Shown: positions 43,487-53,181, counted from the stretch's first letter. The stretch is 64,000 bases of DNA from Bacteroidota bacterium (GCA_023429135.1 JAEYWD010000125.1:1-64000), one strand, 5' to 3'. Notes: generated from the letters alone by a model not told the origin. Translations and numbers: made by a program.

Positions 43487-43926
43487 AAGTTTTTGGTTTG
43501 ATTTAAGTAAATGTAATGATTTTCACAACAACACCATCTTGTGGTCCAAAAAGGTTTTACAACATTGACATGAAAGTGATGAAATCCGCGATATGAGTGT
43601 TTTATAGACAGAAACCAAGGTTCAAAATCTTGTTAGATAGATTGAGACCCATGAATTTTGATGTTTTTTCACACTGCTAAATTTATTTAAGCAGGTTAAT
43701 TTTTAAAGAATTCCGATCTTTTTGCTCAAGTGAAAAAAGAAATTTTAAACAAAGTATGATATTGTTTATCAGAAGTTTAAAAACCAATGATGTAGAGAAA
43801 TAAAGTGAGGGGAAAAGGTTAAATATAAATTGAGAAAGTGAATAGAACAGCAATAATTATTTGTTGAGAATTTGGGGCTCTACCTTTGACAAAAATATCA
43901 GGCATTTTACTACCAAAACTAATTAT
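43487..43926. other. Intergenic region upstream of the GH144 locus
   Basis: This 440-bp divergent gap lies between the SPFH gene (minus) and SusC (plus). It must hold the promoter of the polysaccharide locus, but no clear TTTG/TAnnTTTG pair or operator palindrome was recognised. An open stretch from 43861 in frame with SusC lacks a signal-like start and is not taken as coding. Confidence 0.5.
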
Positions 43927-46914
43927 ATGATGAAAAATTTATTATTCATACTTTTTTTTCTGCATCCGGGTCTTCTCCTGGCTCAGCAAACCATTACGGG
44001 AAAAGTGCTGGGAGAGGATAATGAACCCCTGCCCGGCGTTTCGGTGCTGATACAATATACGCAACGAGGAACAATAACCGATATCGATGGAAACTTTACC
44101 ATATCGGCAAACCCAACCGATACGCTGGTTTTTTCGATGGTAGGTTATGCCCCGCAAAAAAGAGGAGTTGGAAATCAAACCTCAATTAATATTACGCTGC
44201 AACCCGATGTAAAGAAGCTTGAAGAAGTGGTGGTAGTTGGTTATGGAGCGCAAAGGGTGAAAGATTTAACCGCTCCGATTGTTTCGGTTAAAGGCGAGGA
44301 TTTGAGCCGGCAAGCCACATCCAACCCAATGCAGGCGCTGCAAGGCCGGGTTGCCGGGGTTCAGATTATTAACTCAGGGGCTCCCGGAAGCGGTTCTTCG
44401 GTTAAAATCCGTGGTGTTGGATCTATTGGCGATTATGCCAACCCGTTGTATGTTGTCGACGGCGTTTTTGTTGATAATATCGATTTTCTGGGCGCTGGCG
44501 ATATAGAGGACCTCACAGTGCTGAAAGACGCATCTGCCGCAGCTATTTATGGAGTTCGTGCTGCGAACGGGGTAATTCTGGTAACAACAAAAAAGGGTCG
44601 TACGGATAAACCTACGGTAAGTTACGATGGATATTACGGGGTTCAGGTTCCGGTAAATGTTTTCCCCATGGCTAACAAGGATCAGTATGTAACCCTGATG
44701 AATGAAGCCAACGCGAATACAACAGGTTATGTCCCCCGGGATGCAGCAGCATATCCAACCTCAACCGACTGGTACCAGGAATTGATACGCACTGCTCCGA
44801 CCCATAGTCATAATCTGGATATTTCAGGCGGAACCGAAAAAACTTCCTACTCGTTTGGCGGAAGCTATTTTTTTCAGGAAGGAATTATGGAATCGAAAAA
44901 CGACTATCAACGGTTTAACCTCCGTGCCCGTCTCGACCAGAATGTAAACAAATACCTGAAAATAGGTATAAACACGGTTTTGTCAAAATTCGACCGGTAC
45001 ATTCCCAACAATAATGCTTTCTTCGGAGCTTATGTGAACCCTCCCGTTTATCCGGTTTACAACGATCAGAACACGGCTGCTTACCCTGTAAAATTTGATG
45101 CACCACAGCGATACGGGTTTGGCAATCAATACGGCAATCCTTTTGCCACCGCTTATTATAACGACAATTTTGAGAAAGGCAACAAGGCGCTTTTCAGTGC
45201 TTATACCGAGTTCACAATCATTCCTAATAAACTTACATTTAAAACTTCTTATAACCTGGATAATAATAACTGGAACTCCCGTAACTATACCTCCGAATTT
45301 GTGGTGGGCGGTTCGCAGGGTGTACGAAAATCCGGATTATCCAAATCGTTCAATACTTCCTCCAAGCAAATTCTCGATAACCTGCTTACTTACAATCAGC
45401 GGTCGGGAGAGCATAGCTTTTCACTCCTTCTGGGGCAATCCACCCGTATCGAGAGATTTGAGTTTATTACCGGAAGCGCCCAGGATGTTCCTGGTTTCGA
45501 CGAACAGTCGAAATATCTCACCACCGGGTCGTTTAACGATCGATATGCCAACGACGGAGCATCGGTTTACAATGGTTTATCGTTCTTTACTCGTGGAACC
45601 TACAACCTGAAGGATAAATACCTTGCAACAGTTACCTTCCGCGCCGATGCAAGTTCAAAATACCAGGACAAATGGGGATACTTTCCTTCCGTGGGTTTAG
45701 GATGGAATATTACGGAAGAAGACTTTATGAACAATATCTCCTGGCTTCAATACCTCAAAATAAGGGGAAGCTGGGGATTACTTGGAAATGACAATGTACC
45801 TGCAAACTCTGCAGTTATTCTGGGGCAGACTGGTGCCGGAAGCTCCGGAATTTTCAATGACCAATTGGTTACCGGCATAGGTGCACAAACCGTTCTTCAA
45901 AATTATCTTAAATGGGAGGTTGTCAACGAATTCGATTTTGGGGTTGACTTCTCCACCTTTAACGACAAACTCTCAGGAGAAATTGACTATTACCATCGTA
46001 TCACCAACAATGTTGTATTTTTTGCCCCCATTGCTACCGGCGGTGGCGTTGCCGAACTGTTAGGAAATAACGGCAGCGTACTTAATAATGGTGTGGAATT
46101 AAACCTGGTATGGAAAAATAAAATCAACGAGAACAGCAATTACCGCATCGGCCTCAATGCCACAACCATTCATAATGAGGTTACCGAACTTCAGGGACGG
46201 GAGTATATTCCCAGCGGCTATATCCGTGGAAACTACACCACCCGAACCCAGGTGGGGCATCCTATCGGCGCATTCTATGGGTATGAAATTGCCGGTGTGT
46301 ATGCCAGCGAAAGCGAAGCATTGCGCGACCCTGTAAGTCAGGCTATCAAGGATAAAGGTTTCTTTAAATATAAGGATCAGGATGGCAATAAAGTAATTGA
46401 TGAAAAAGATAAAGTTTTCCTTGGAAGCGCTATTCCATGGTTAATTGGCGGTCTCGATTTTGGTTACAACTATAAGAATATCGATTTTACCCTTGCCCTT
46501 CAAGGTCAGCTTGGCAACAAAATTTTAAACGCCAAGCGCATGAATCGTGATGTTTTTGCTGATGGTAACTACGACCACGATTTTTACGAAAACCGCTGGA
46601 CTTCCTCCAGTAAATCGGATAAATATCCTTCGGCCGAAGCTTATAACTATTCATTTACCCAGCAGGCAAACGATTTCTTTATTGAAAATGGTTCCTATAT
46701 CCGCATTCAGAATGTGCAACTGGGATATACTACTGATAAAATCAGGTTTATTCCCCGTCTCAGGGTTTATGTTTCGGCTCAGCGGCCTTTCACCTATTTC
46801 GGTTATCAGGGCTTCACCCCTGAGGTTGGCGGAAGTCCCATTGCAAGCGGTATCGACAATACCATTTACCCTATGCAGGCAATTTATTCAGTGGGTATGA
46901 AGTTGAATTTTTAA
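43927..46914 (+). CDS. SusC/RagA TonB-dependent receptor (no STN domain)
   Basis: Outer-membrane importer of the GH144 polysaccharide locus, 995 residues from the ATG at 43927, which directly starts the signal peptide (MMKNLLFILFFLHPGLLLAQ). There is no STN domain: the carboxypeptidase-regulatory-like sandwich begins at about residue 22 (ITGKVLGEDNEPLPGVSVLI). The linker EEVVVVGYGAQRVKDLTAP and a plug with VVDGVFVDNIDF and DASAAAIYGVRAANGVILVT follow, then the barrel. Lack of STN agrees with the absence of sigma/FecR genes beside it. Paired with the susD 10 bp downstream. Confidence 0.92.
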   Translation: MMKNLLFILFFLHPGLLLAQQTITGKVLGEDNEPLPGVSVLIQYTQRGTITDIDGNFTISANPTDTLVFSMVGYAPQKRGVGNQTSINITLQPDVKKLEEVVVVGYGAQRVKDLTAPIVSVKGEDLSRQATSNPMQALQGRVAGVQIINSGAPGSGSSVKIRGVGSIGDYANPLYVVDGVFVDNIDFLGAGDIEDLTVLKDASAAAIYGVRAANGVILVTTKKGRTDKPTVSYDGYYGVQVPVNVFPMANKDQYVTLMNEANANTTGYVPRDAAAYPTSTDWYQELIRTAPTHSHNLDISGGTEKTSYSFGGSYFFQEGIMESKNDYQRFNLRARLDQNVNKYLKIGINTVLSKFDRYIPNNNAFFGAYVNPPVYPVYNDQNTAAYPVKFDAPQRYGFGNQYGNPFATAYYNDNFEKGNKALFSAYTEFTIIPNKLTFKTSYNLDNNNWNSRNYTSEFVVGGSQGVRKSGLSKSFNTSSKQILDNLLTYNQRSGEHSFSLLLGQSTRIERFEFITGSAQDVPGFDEQSKYLTTGSFNDRYANDGASVYNGLSFFTRGTYNLKDKYLATVTFRADASSKYQDKWGYFPSVGLGWNITEEDFMNNISWLQYLKIRGSWGLLGNDNVPANSAVILGQTGAGSSGIFNDQLVTGIGAQTVLQNYLKWEVVNEFDFGVDFSTFNDKLSGEIDYYHRITNNVVFFAPIATGGGVAELLGNNGSVLNNGVELNLVWKNKINENSNYRIGLNATTIHNEVTELQGREYIPSGYIRGNYTTRTQVGHPIGAFYGYEIAGVYASESEALRDPVSQAIKDKGFFKYKDQDGNKVIDEKDKVFLGSAIPWLIGGLDFGYNYKNIDFTLALQGQLGNKILNAKRMNRDVFADGNYDHDFYENRWTSSSKSDKYPSAEAYNYSFTQQANDFFIENGSYIRIQNVQLGYTTDKIRFIPRLRVYVSAQRPFTYFGYQGFTPEVGGSPIASGIDNTIYPMQAIYSVGMKLNF

Positions 46915-46924
46915 TACTAAGATC

Positions 46925-48409
46925 ATGAAGAAACTATATATCATCCTTATCATAGCAGGTGCCTTCATCCTTTCGAACTGTGAAGATTTTCTGGATCAGC
47001 GTCCCGAAGGCACCATTCCCACAACTGGAATTGATTACACCAAGTCAGAGAACATATTTATGCCGGTAAGTGCGGCGTATGCGCAGCTCAGAAATTACCG
47101 GGCACATGTATTTCCGTATATCGGAGCTTTCGAAATAGCATCGGACAACGCCGATAAAGGCAGCACACCCGAGGACAATCCTCCCATGAAAGAAATTGAC
47201 GACCTCAAATACCAGTCGAACAATGGTTTGATCAATGATTTATGGGGAGGATATTTCGGTATTGTGAGTTCTGCCAATTATGCCATTCACCAGATGCCTC
47301 GTTTTGAAGCAGCTTTAATGAATGCCAGCGATAAGGCATATGCCATGCAAAGTCAGGGCGAGGCTAAATTTATAAGGGCCTATGCTTATTTTAACCTCAC
47401 GCGTTTATTCGGAAGAGTTCCCATTATTGACACCACCCTCACTGCGGAACAGTTAGCTGCGCAGCCTCAGGCAACGACACAGCAGCTAAACACTTTTATA
47501 GAAAAAGATCTGAGCGAAGCCATTGCCGTTCTTCCCGAACAGTACACCCGCGAATGGACCGGAAGAATTACCCGTTATACTGCCCTGGCGTTAAAAGCAA
47601 AAGTACATCTGTATCAATCGGAGTGGGATTCGGTAGCAGCAAATGCCGGTAAAGTGATTGCTTCCGGGCGTTTTGAGTTGTTACCCGATTTCCGTCAGGT
47701 ATTTAGTATTGATGGAGAAAACAGCAAGGAATCGCTGTTTGAAATTCAAAGCTCCACACTTGGGAAAACTTCAGGCGAACAAACTTTTATTGAATATGCC
47801 TATGTACAGGGGCCGCGCGGTAATTCTCCCAGCAATATGCAAGGATGGGGTTTCTGTACACCAAGCCAGAATCTCATTGACTTCTACACAGCCAGAGGAG
47901 AAGTTGTACGTCCTGCCACCACCTTACTATACCGTGGAACCAAAACACCCGAAGGCGACAGCATAAAAGCAAGCGTTACCAATCCGGTTTACAACGGAAA
48001 GGTGTACACACCCTCGGTTTATAATCGTTGGAATTTCAATGGTTATGGCTTCGATCACAATGTTCGCATACTTCGTTATGCCGATGTACTGCTGATGTAC
48101 GCCGAAGCAAGAGTAAGAGGCGCTGCAATAGCAACCTCCACCACCTTAACTGCCGACGATGCTGTAAACCTTGTACGCCGAAGAGCAGGACTTACAGACC
48201 TGGGAGGTGTAACCCTGCAACAGATCTGGGACGAACGACGGGCCGAGCTTGCTTTGGAAGAAGACAGGTTTTTCGACCTGATAAGGACCGGACAAGCTGC
48301 AACAGCCCTTCAAAATAAAGGATTTGTGGTTGGTAAACACGAGGTATACCCTATTCCTGCGGCCCAGATGCAGCTTAATCCAAATTTAACCCAGAATAGT
48401 GGTTATTAA
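46925..48409 (+). CDS. SusD/RagB family surface glycan-binding lipoprotein
   Basis: Partner lipoprotein of the preceding SusC, 494 residues. Signal peptide and lipobox: MKKLYIILIIAGAFILSNC, Cys19, followed by EDFLDQRPEG, a common SusD opening. Family segments include GEAKFIRAYAYFNLTRLFG, YTALALKAKVHLYQ, ILRYADVLLMYAEARVRG, NLVRRRAGLTDL and WDERRAELALEEDRFFDLIR. It begins 10 bp after susC. It presumably binds oligosaccharides released by the GH144 enzymes and delivers them to SusC. Confidence 0.9.
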   Translation: MKKLYIILIIAGAFILSNCEDFLDQRPEGTIPTTGIDYTKSENIFMPVSAAYAQLRNYRAHVFPYIGAFEIASDNADKGSTPEDNPPMKEIDDLKYQSNNGLINDLWGGYFGIVSSANYAIHQMPRFEAALMNASDKAYAMQSQGEAKFIRAYAYFNLTRLFGRVPIIDTTLTAEQLAAQPQATTQQLNTFIEKDLSEAIAVLPEQYTREWTGRITRYTALALKAKVHLYQSEWDSVAANAGKVIASGRFELLPDFRQVFSIDGENSKESLFEIQSSTLGKTSGEQTFIEYAYVQGPRGNSPSNMQGWGFCTPSQNLIDFYTARGEVVRPATTLLYRGTKTPEGDSIKASVTNPVYNGKVYTPSVYNRWNFNGYGFDHNVRILRYADVLLMYAEARVRGAAIATSTTLTADDAVNLVRRRAGLTDLGGVTLQQIWDERRAELALEEDRFFDLIRTGQAATALQNKGFVVGKHEVYPIPAAQMQLNPNLTQNSGY

Positions 48410-48578
48410 TGGCAGAGGGTTAGGTATCAGGGATAGGAGTTGAAAAAATAATGAAAAAATGAAGAAATGAAGGAATGAAAAAGGAATGAAATAATGCGGA
48501 TGGTTGCCGAAAGGCTAACATTCATTAGACTAAGAATAGAGATAAATAAAACGTTTAACTAAATTAATTACTTTAAGT

Positions 48579-49466
48579 ATGAAAATGAATTTTAAATTGA
48601 TTGGAAAGTACTTCGTAGGAGCAATGCTTCTGATGAGCGGAGTAATGTTTACCGCGTGTAAAGACGATGATGATGACGACGGAAATGATGGAAAAACCGA
48701 CCCTTCAACCATAGCTGCAGCAAACTTGGTTGCTTATTTCCCGTTTGAAGCAGAAGGAGAAGCGGTTCAAAAAGCAACTACTATCACATTCAGCAAAAAG
48801 GTAGGTGCAGGAGCTTTTGTAACCGGACGCCGAGGTAAGGCATACCAAGGAAGTGATACACAAAACTACCTTGAATACAACCTGGCCGCCGGAAATCCTC
48901 TTTCGACCCTGGACGAAATTACTCTTGCATTATGGATCAAAACCCCGGTAACAACCAGCGGTGCTGCTAAAATATTCGCTGTTAACGGTGGCGACGCTTT
49001 TATGGGTAATCTTACGCTAATGCAGGAAAGTCAAGCCTTAGGTGACTCAGTTGACCTGAAAATGTATCTTTTCGATAGCGAATCACCAGAATGGAAAGGA
49101 CAGGACATTCGTAAGAACAAACCTGTATTCCTGAATGATAAATGGTTTCACCTGGTAGCTATTTATAATAAAGCTACATCCAAAATGCAGTTCTATGCAA
49201 ACGGCGCTCTTGCTTTCGAACAGATTAAATATGCCGGCCCACTGCCTGCAGGGGGAACACAGCCACTTCTTGGTCCAATTAAATTAGGAAGTGACATGTC
49301 TAAAATCCACTTTGGTGCCTGGCCTCAGCAAATAGCAGGAACTCCCGAAAGCTGGATGACTTACTTCAAAGGAATGATCGACGAATTCAGAATCTATAAT
49401 AAAGCTCTGACAGATCAGGAGATCAAAGATCTTTATGACGCTGAAGTGTCGCAAATTACAGAATAA
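48579..49466 (+). CDS. LamG/concanavalin-like surface lipoprotein
   Basis: A 295-residue lipoprotein with signal peptide (LMSGVMFTAC, Cys27) followed by KDDDDDDGND, which fits the charged lipoprotein export signal for surface exposure in Bacteroidota. The mature part reads as a LamG-like jelly-roll: LVAYFPFEAEGEA, RRGKAYQGSDTQNYLEYN, ITLALWIKTPV, DKWFHLVAIYNKATSKMQFY, GMIDEFRIYNKALTDQEIKD. It takes the place usually held by SusE/F-type glycan-binding proteins. Likely role: holding beta-glucan at the cell surface. Inference from context; binding is untested. Confidence 0.75.
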   Translation: MKMNFKLIGKYFVGAMLLMSGVMFTACKDDDDDDGNDGKTDPSTIAAANLVAYFPFEAEGEAVQKATTITFSKKVGAGAFVTGRRGKAYQGSDTQNYLEYNLAAGNPLSTLDEITLALWIKTPVTTSGAAKIFAVNGGDAFMGNLTLMQESQALGDSVDLKMYLFDSESPEWKGQDIRKNKPVFLNDKWFHLVAIYNKATSKMQFYANGALAFEQIKYAGPLPAGGTQPLLGPIKLGSDMSKIHFGAWPQQIAGTPESWMTYFKGMIDEFRIYNKALTDQEIKDLYDAEVSQITE

Positions 49467-49496
49467 TTTAATTTAACTTCCAGAAAAAGCAACTGT

Positions 49497-49591
49497 TTCA
49501 CAGGGAAATACAGGAGAAAGCACAGAGAAATACAAGAGATTAACCTGTATTCCTCTGTGGTTCTCTGTGAATACTCCGTGGTTCTCTGTGT
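49497..49591. repeat. CTCTGTG/CACAGAG intergenic repeat
   Basis: Short words repeat and invert: CACAGGGAAATACAGG and CACAGAGAAATACAAG on the left; TCCTCTGTGGTTCTCTGTG and CCGTGGTTCTCTGTG on the right. The two halves are partly complementary and can fold. A familiar low-complexity intergenic class in Bacteroidota. It lies between the LamG and GH144 genes, within the locus. Confidence 0.5.
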
Positions 49592-49633
49592 AATTTTTAT
49601 CATTACAATTTTTATCTTTTCCCTAAAAACAAC

Positions 49634-51274
49634 ATGAAGTATATTCTCCCTATACTTATAGCTATTGTATTTGCCTTTTCGTGCAAAAAAGATGAACCGG
49701 ATTCGTCTGGTAAGGCAATTACCATTGATTCGGTTAAAATCAATAATGCTAAAATTGCCAATAATGCAAGTATAGGAAATATTAACTTTAAAGATGTTTC
49801 GGTTAAAATCAGCTTTTCGGCCAAAGTTGATACCACTAAATTTAAAAAGAATAAAATATTTTTCACCGGCGAAGTAGACACCGCCTACTCTTATAAGTTT
49901 AATTCCAGCGCACGGGAACTTACAATTATTCCCCGTGCACAGCTTAAACCTCTTGCAACGTATCGCTTTTTGTTCGATGTGGGCGAAAATATGGGAAGTA
50001 CTTTCGCTGAAGGGTACTCTTTCGTCTTTACAACTGTGTTGGATTCTACTCCCAAATTTCCCGTTATATCAAACGATTCCCTTCTTACCCTGGTTCAGAA
50101 GCAAACCTTCCGGTATTTCTGGGATTACGCACATCCTACTTCAGGTTTGGCACGTGAGCGTCTGGGTTCCGGAGATATTGTTACTTCCGGCGGAAGTGGG
50201 TTTGGTCTGATGGCGATTCTTGTAGGGATTGAACGAAACTTCATCACCCGTCAGCAGGGTTTCGAACGTTTTCTGAAAATTGTAAATTTTTTAAATCAGC
50301 CATCCACTGATAAATTCCACGGCGCTTTTCCGCATTGGCTTAACGGAAACACAGGTAAAGCCATTGCTTTCAGCACCAAGGATAATGGCGGCGATTTGGT
50401 TGAAACTGCTTTTATGATGCAGGGATTACTTACCGCAAAACAATATTTTTTAAACGGAAGTACAGCAGAAAAAGCCATGTGCGACACCATTCAGAAAATA
50501 TGGCAGAATGTTGACTGGAACTGGTATCGTAATAATCAAAATAAACTTTACTGGCACTGGTCGCCCAACTACAATTGGGAAATGAACATGCCTGTTACAG
50601 GTTGGAATGAAGCCTTAATTGTTTATGTGCTGGCAGCCTCCTCTCCTACTCATTCCATTACCAAACAGGTTTATGATGAAGGCTGGGCAAGGAACGGTGC
50701 AATGAAAAATGGTAAACAATTCTATGGAATCACGCTTCCTTTGGGTGAAGACCGCGGCGGTCCGCTGTTCTTTTCGCATTACTCGTTTCTAGGACTCGAT
50801 CCAAGGAACCTGCAGGATGCCTATGCCAATTACTGGACCCAGAATGTTGCACACGCACGCATCAATTACGAATACAGCAAGGCAAACCCTAAAAATCAAA
50901 AAGGATACTCGGATCAGTTCTGGGGTCTCACGGCCAGTGATATCCGCAATGGCTACACTGCAAGTTCTCCGAATAACGATGTTGGGGTAATTGTTCCAAC
51001 AGCAGCCCTTTCCTCATTTCCATATACCCCTGAGGAAAGCATGAAAGCATTGCGATTTTTTTATTATATTCTGGGCGACAAGCTTTGGGGCGAATATGGA
51101 TTTTACGATGCTGTGAATTTAAACGAAGCCTGGTTTGCCAGCTCATACCTGGCGATAGACCAGGGACCGATTATCTGTATGATCGAAAACTACAGAACCC
51201 AGTTGCTTTGGAAACTTTTTATGAGTAATAGTGAAATTAAAACCGGGTTAATGAAACTGGGGTTTACATATTGA
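49634..51274 (+). CDS. GH144-family glucanase lipoprotein with Ig-like domain
   Basis: Probable beta-1,2-glucan hydrolase (the family is often labelled glycoamylase, which is misleading). The 546 residues show a lipoprotein signal (LIAIVFAFSC, Cys17) with KKDEPD behind it, suggesting surface exposure. A Big_5-type Ig-like domain follows about 25-135 (KISFSAKVDTTKFKKNKIFF, ELTIIPRAQLKPL), then the (alpha/alpha)6-type catalytic domain about 140-545 (FRYFWDYAHPTSGLARER, VTSGGSGFGLMAILVGIER, NYNWEMNMPVTGWNEALIVY, LFFSHYSFLGLDPR, IAIDQGPI-like YLAIDQGPIICMIENYR). Characterised GH144 enzymes cut beta-1,2-glucan; substrate here is inferred from the family. Confidence 0.85.
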   Translation: MKYILPILIAIVFAFSCKKDEPDSSGKAITIDSVKINNAKIANNASIGNINFKDVSVKISFSAKVDTTKFKKNKIFFTGEVDTAYSYKFNSSARELTIIPRAQLKPLATYRFLFDVGENMGSTFAEGYSFVFTTVLDSTPKFPVISNDSLLTLVQKQTFRYFWDYAHPTSGLARERLGSGDIVTSGGSGFGLMAILVGIERNFITRQQGFERFLKIVNFLNQPSTDKFHGAFPHWLNGNTGKAIAFSTKDNGGDLVETAFMMQGLLTAKQYFLNGSTAEKAMCDTIQKIWQNVDWNWYRNNQNKLYWHWSPNYNWEMNMPVTGWNEALIVYVLAASSPTHSITKQVYDEGWARNGAMKNGKQFYGITLPLGEDRGGPLFFSHYSFLGLDPRNLQDAYANYWTQNVAHARINYEYSKANPKNQKGYSDQFWGLTASDIRNGYTASSPNNDVGVIVPTAALSSFPYTPEESMKALRFFYYILGDKLWGEYGFYDAVNLNEAWFASSYLAIDQGPIICMIENYRTQLLWKLFMSNSEIKTGLMKLGFTY

Positions 51275-51319
51275 TTGTGGTTGGTATGGTTGAAAAAATA
51301 TGTAATGACGAAATATCAG

Positions 51320-51444
51320 ATGAGGCTGTGTGAAAAGTCAAATATATGCCATATTTCGACTCCGCTCAATATGACAAACGGCTGATAATCAAAAGTCAGA
51401 CTGAGCGAAGTCGAAGTCTTCCCGACCTTTTCACACAACCTCAT
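51320..51444. repeat. 125-bp MITE-like inverted repeat
   Basis: Terminal arms ATGAGGCTGTGTGAAAAGTC (51320-51339) and GACCTTTTCACACAACCTCA (51424-51443) are inverted near-identical copies. An inner pair, TTCGACTCCGCTCA and TGAGCGAAGTCGAA, is also inverted. It has no ORF. It lies between the two GH144 genes. Confidence 0.65.
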
Positions 51445-51603
51445 TTTTATAGAAATATGGGGCTGGTTTTGGTACGACCCCAGCCGGGGTCGAATAATCC
51501 CGCTCCTATTATCTTTTCTATAGACATACAAACCCTCTGGGTTTGAAGTCCGGGCAAACATTTGTGTTGCAGACTCCGGAGGGGCATATGTTTATAGAGA
51601 TAC
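51445..51603. repeat. GACCCC/GGGGTC hairpin repeat with TTTATAGA words
   Basis: ACGACCCCAGCCGGGGTCG forms a compact hairpin. CTCCGGAGGGGCATATGTTTAT and a flanking TTTTATAGAAAT word recall a composite dispersed repeat common in Bacteroidota. It directly follows the inverted repeat at 51320-51444. Together they fill most of the 454-bp gap between the GH144 genes. No gene was seen here. Confidence 0.45.
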
Positions 51604-51728
51604 GAAATTTTATGCTTCATTAATAAGCTCTAAACATTTAAACCTTCTGGTTTATTGGGGACCATTTTTTATTTATTATGTGTGCCCAATTCAGAAAATT
51701 AAAATGAAAACAGATTAAAACAACATAT

Positions 51729-53114
51729 ATGAGAACATTCTCTTTTCTGATTCTGGCATTTATAATTGCCGTTTCGTGTAATTCGCAATCGAAAACAGCA
51801 CAGACAGGAGCTGATATTCCTGCCATATCTGACGATTCGCTATTTACGCTTGTTCAATATAGAACTTTCCAGTATTTCTGGGATGGCGCCGAACCAAACT
51901 CGGGAATGGCCCGCGAGCGCTATCATTCGGACAATGTATATCCTGAAAATGATAAGCATATTGTCACCTCAGGCGGCAGTGGATTTGGAGTGATGGCAAT
52001 TCTTGTAGGTATCGAAAGAGGATTTATCACCCGACAGCAAGGTTTGGAACGCCTTCAGAAGATTGTCGATTTTCTGAAAAAAGCCGACCGTTTTCATGGG
52101 GCATGGTCGCACTGGATCGATGGTGAAACCGGCAAAGTAAAACCATTCGGGGCGAACGACAACGGTGCCGACCTGGTAGAAACATCATATATGATCCAGG
52201 GCCTGATTGCCGTAAAACAATACTTTAAAGATGGAAACAATGCCGAGAAAAAACTTGTTGCTGATATTGACAAGCTTTGGCGAGAAGTGGAGTGGGACTG
52301 GTTTACCCAGGGAAAGAATGTAATATACTGGCACTGGTCGCCCGATAAAGGCTGGGCTATGAATTTCCCCGTGGAAGGATATAACGAATGCCTCATTATG
52401 TATGTAATGGCAGCCTCCTCCCCAACTCACCCGGTAAAACCCGAAGCATACCACCAGGGTTGGGCTCGCGGTGGAAAAATTGTTTCGGACAGAGAAAAAT
52501 ACGGTTACAAATTGTACCTCAAGCATAACTATGCCGAGGAATATGGTGGTCCGTTGTTCTGGGCTCATTATTCCTATCTGGGACTCGATCCGCGTGGTTT
52601 GAGCGACCGTTATGCCAATTACTGTGAAGCCAACCGCAATCAAACCCTAATAAATCACCGCTGGTGTACCACAAACCCCAAAAATTTTGCCGGCTACGAT
52701 TCCACCTGCTGGGGATTAACGGCAAGTTATTCGGTAAATGGGTATCATGCCCATGCACCAGGCGAAGAAAACGACCGGGGCGTGATTTCTCCAACAGCAG
52801 CGCTTTCCTCATTCCCTTACACCCCCAAACAGTCGATGGACGCCATGAAGAGTTTTTATCATAAACTGGGAGCCAATCTTTGGGGCGAATTTGGCTTTTA
52901 CGATGCCTTCAGTGTGCAGGATAACTGGTACCCCAAACGCTACCTGGCCATAGACCAGGGACCAATTGTGGTAATGATGGAAAACTACCGCACAGGATTG
53001 TTATGGGATCTGTTTATGAAAGATCCGGATGTAAAAAGAGGATTGGATAGATTGGGGTTTAAGGTGGATGAAGGGGTGAAGAATGAAATAAAAAGGAACA
53101 GTAAAATTTATTAA
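51729..53114 (+). CDS. GH144-family glucanase lipoprotein
   Basis: Second GH144-type enzyme, 461 residues. Lipoprotein signal: MRTFSFLILAFIIAVSC, Cys17, followed by NSQSKTA with no acidic export signal, so it is predicted to stay in the periplasm, unlike the first enzyme. It lacks the Ig-like domain. The catalytic domain carries the same motifs: FQYFWDGAEPNSGMARER, VTSGGSGFGVMAILVGIER, WHWSPDKGWAMNFPVEGYNE, LFWAHYSYLGLDPRGL, YLAIDQGPIVVMMENYR. A division of labour (surface endo-enzyme, periplasmic sophoro-oligosaccharide enzyme) is likely but inferred. Confidence 0.85.
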   Translation: MRTFSFLILAFIIAVSCNSQSKTAQTGADIPAISDDSLFTLVQYRTFQYFWDGAEPNSGMARERYHSDNVYPENDKHIVTSGGSGFGVMAILVGIERGFITRQQGLERLQKIVDFLKKADRFHGAWSHWIDGETGKVKPFGANDNGADLVETSYMIQGLIAVKQYFKDGNNAEKKLVADIDKLWREVEWDWFTQGKNVIYWHWSPDKGWAMNFPVEGYNECLIMYVMAASSPTHPVKPEAYHQGWARGGKIVSDREKYGYKLYLKHNYAEEYGGPLFWAHYSYLGLDPRGLSDRYANYCEANRNQTLINHRWCTTNPKNFAGYDSTCWGLTASYSVNGYHAHAPGEENDRGVISPTAALSSFPYTPKQSMDAMKSFYHKLGANLWGEFGFYDAFSVQDNWYPKRYLAIDQGPIVVMMENYRTGLLWDLFMKDPDVKRGLDRLGFKVDEGVKNEIKRNSKIY

Positions 53115-53142
53115 CAGGTAATCTAAGAAAATAAAATTTTTC

Positions 53143-53154
53143 TACATTTGTGTA
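53143..53154 (+). promoter_or_regulatory. Candidate promoter/operator of the methyltransferase gene
   Basis: TACATTTG (53143-53150) is an exact TAnnTTTG box. It forms part of the palindrome TACATTTGTGTA, 28 bp ahead of the methyltransferase ATG. A matching -33 TTTG at 19-21 nt was not found. The encoded enzyme has its own helix-turn-helix, so self-regulation is possible. Confidence 0.35.
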
Positions 53155-53181
53155 TAATCATGTATAAGGTTGTGCAACGAT

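Noticed and set aside
43861..43926. Earlier in-frame start for the central SusC
   Set aside because: Would place 22 polar residues before a clean signal peptide that begins at the ATG 43927.
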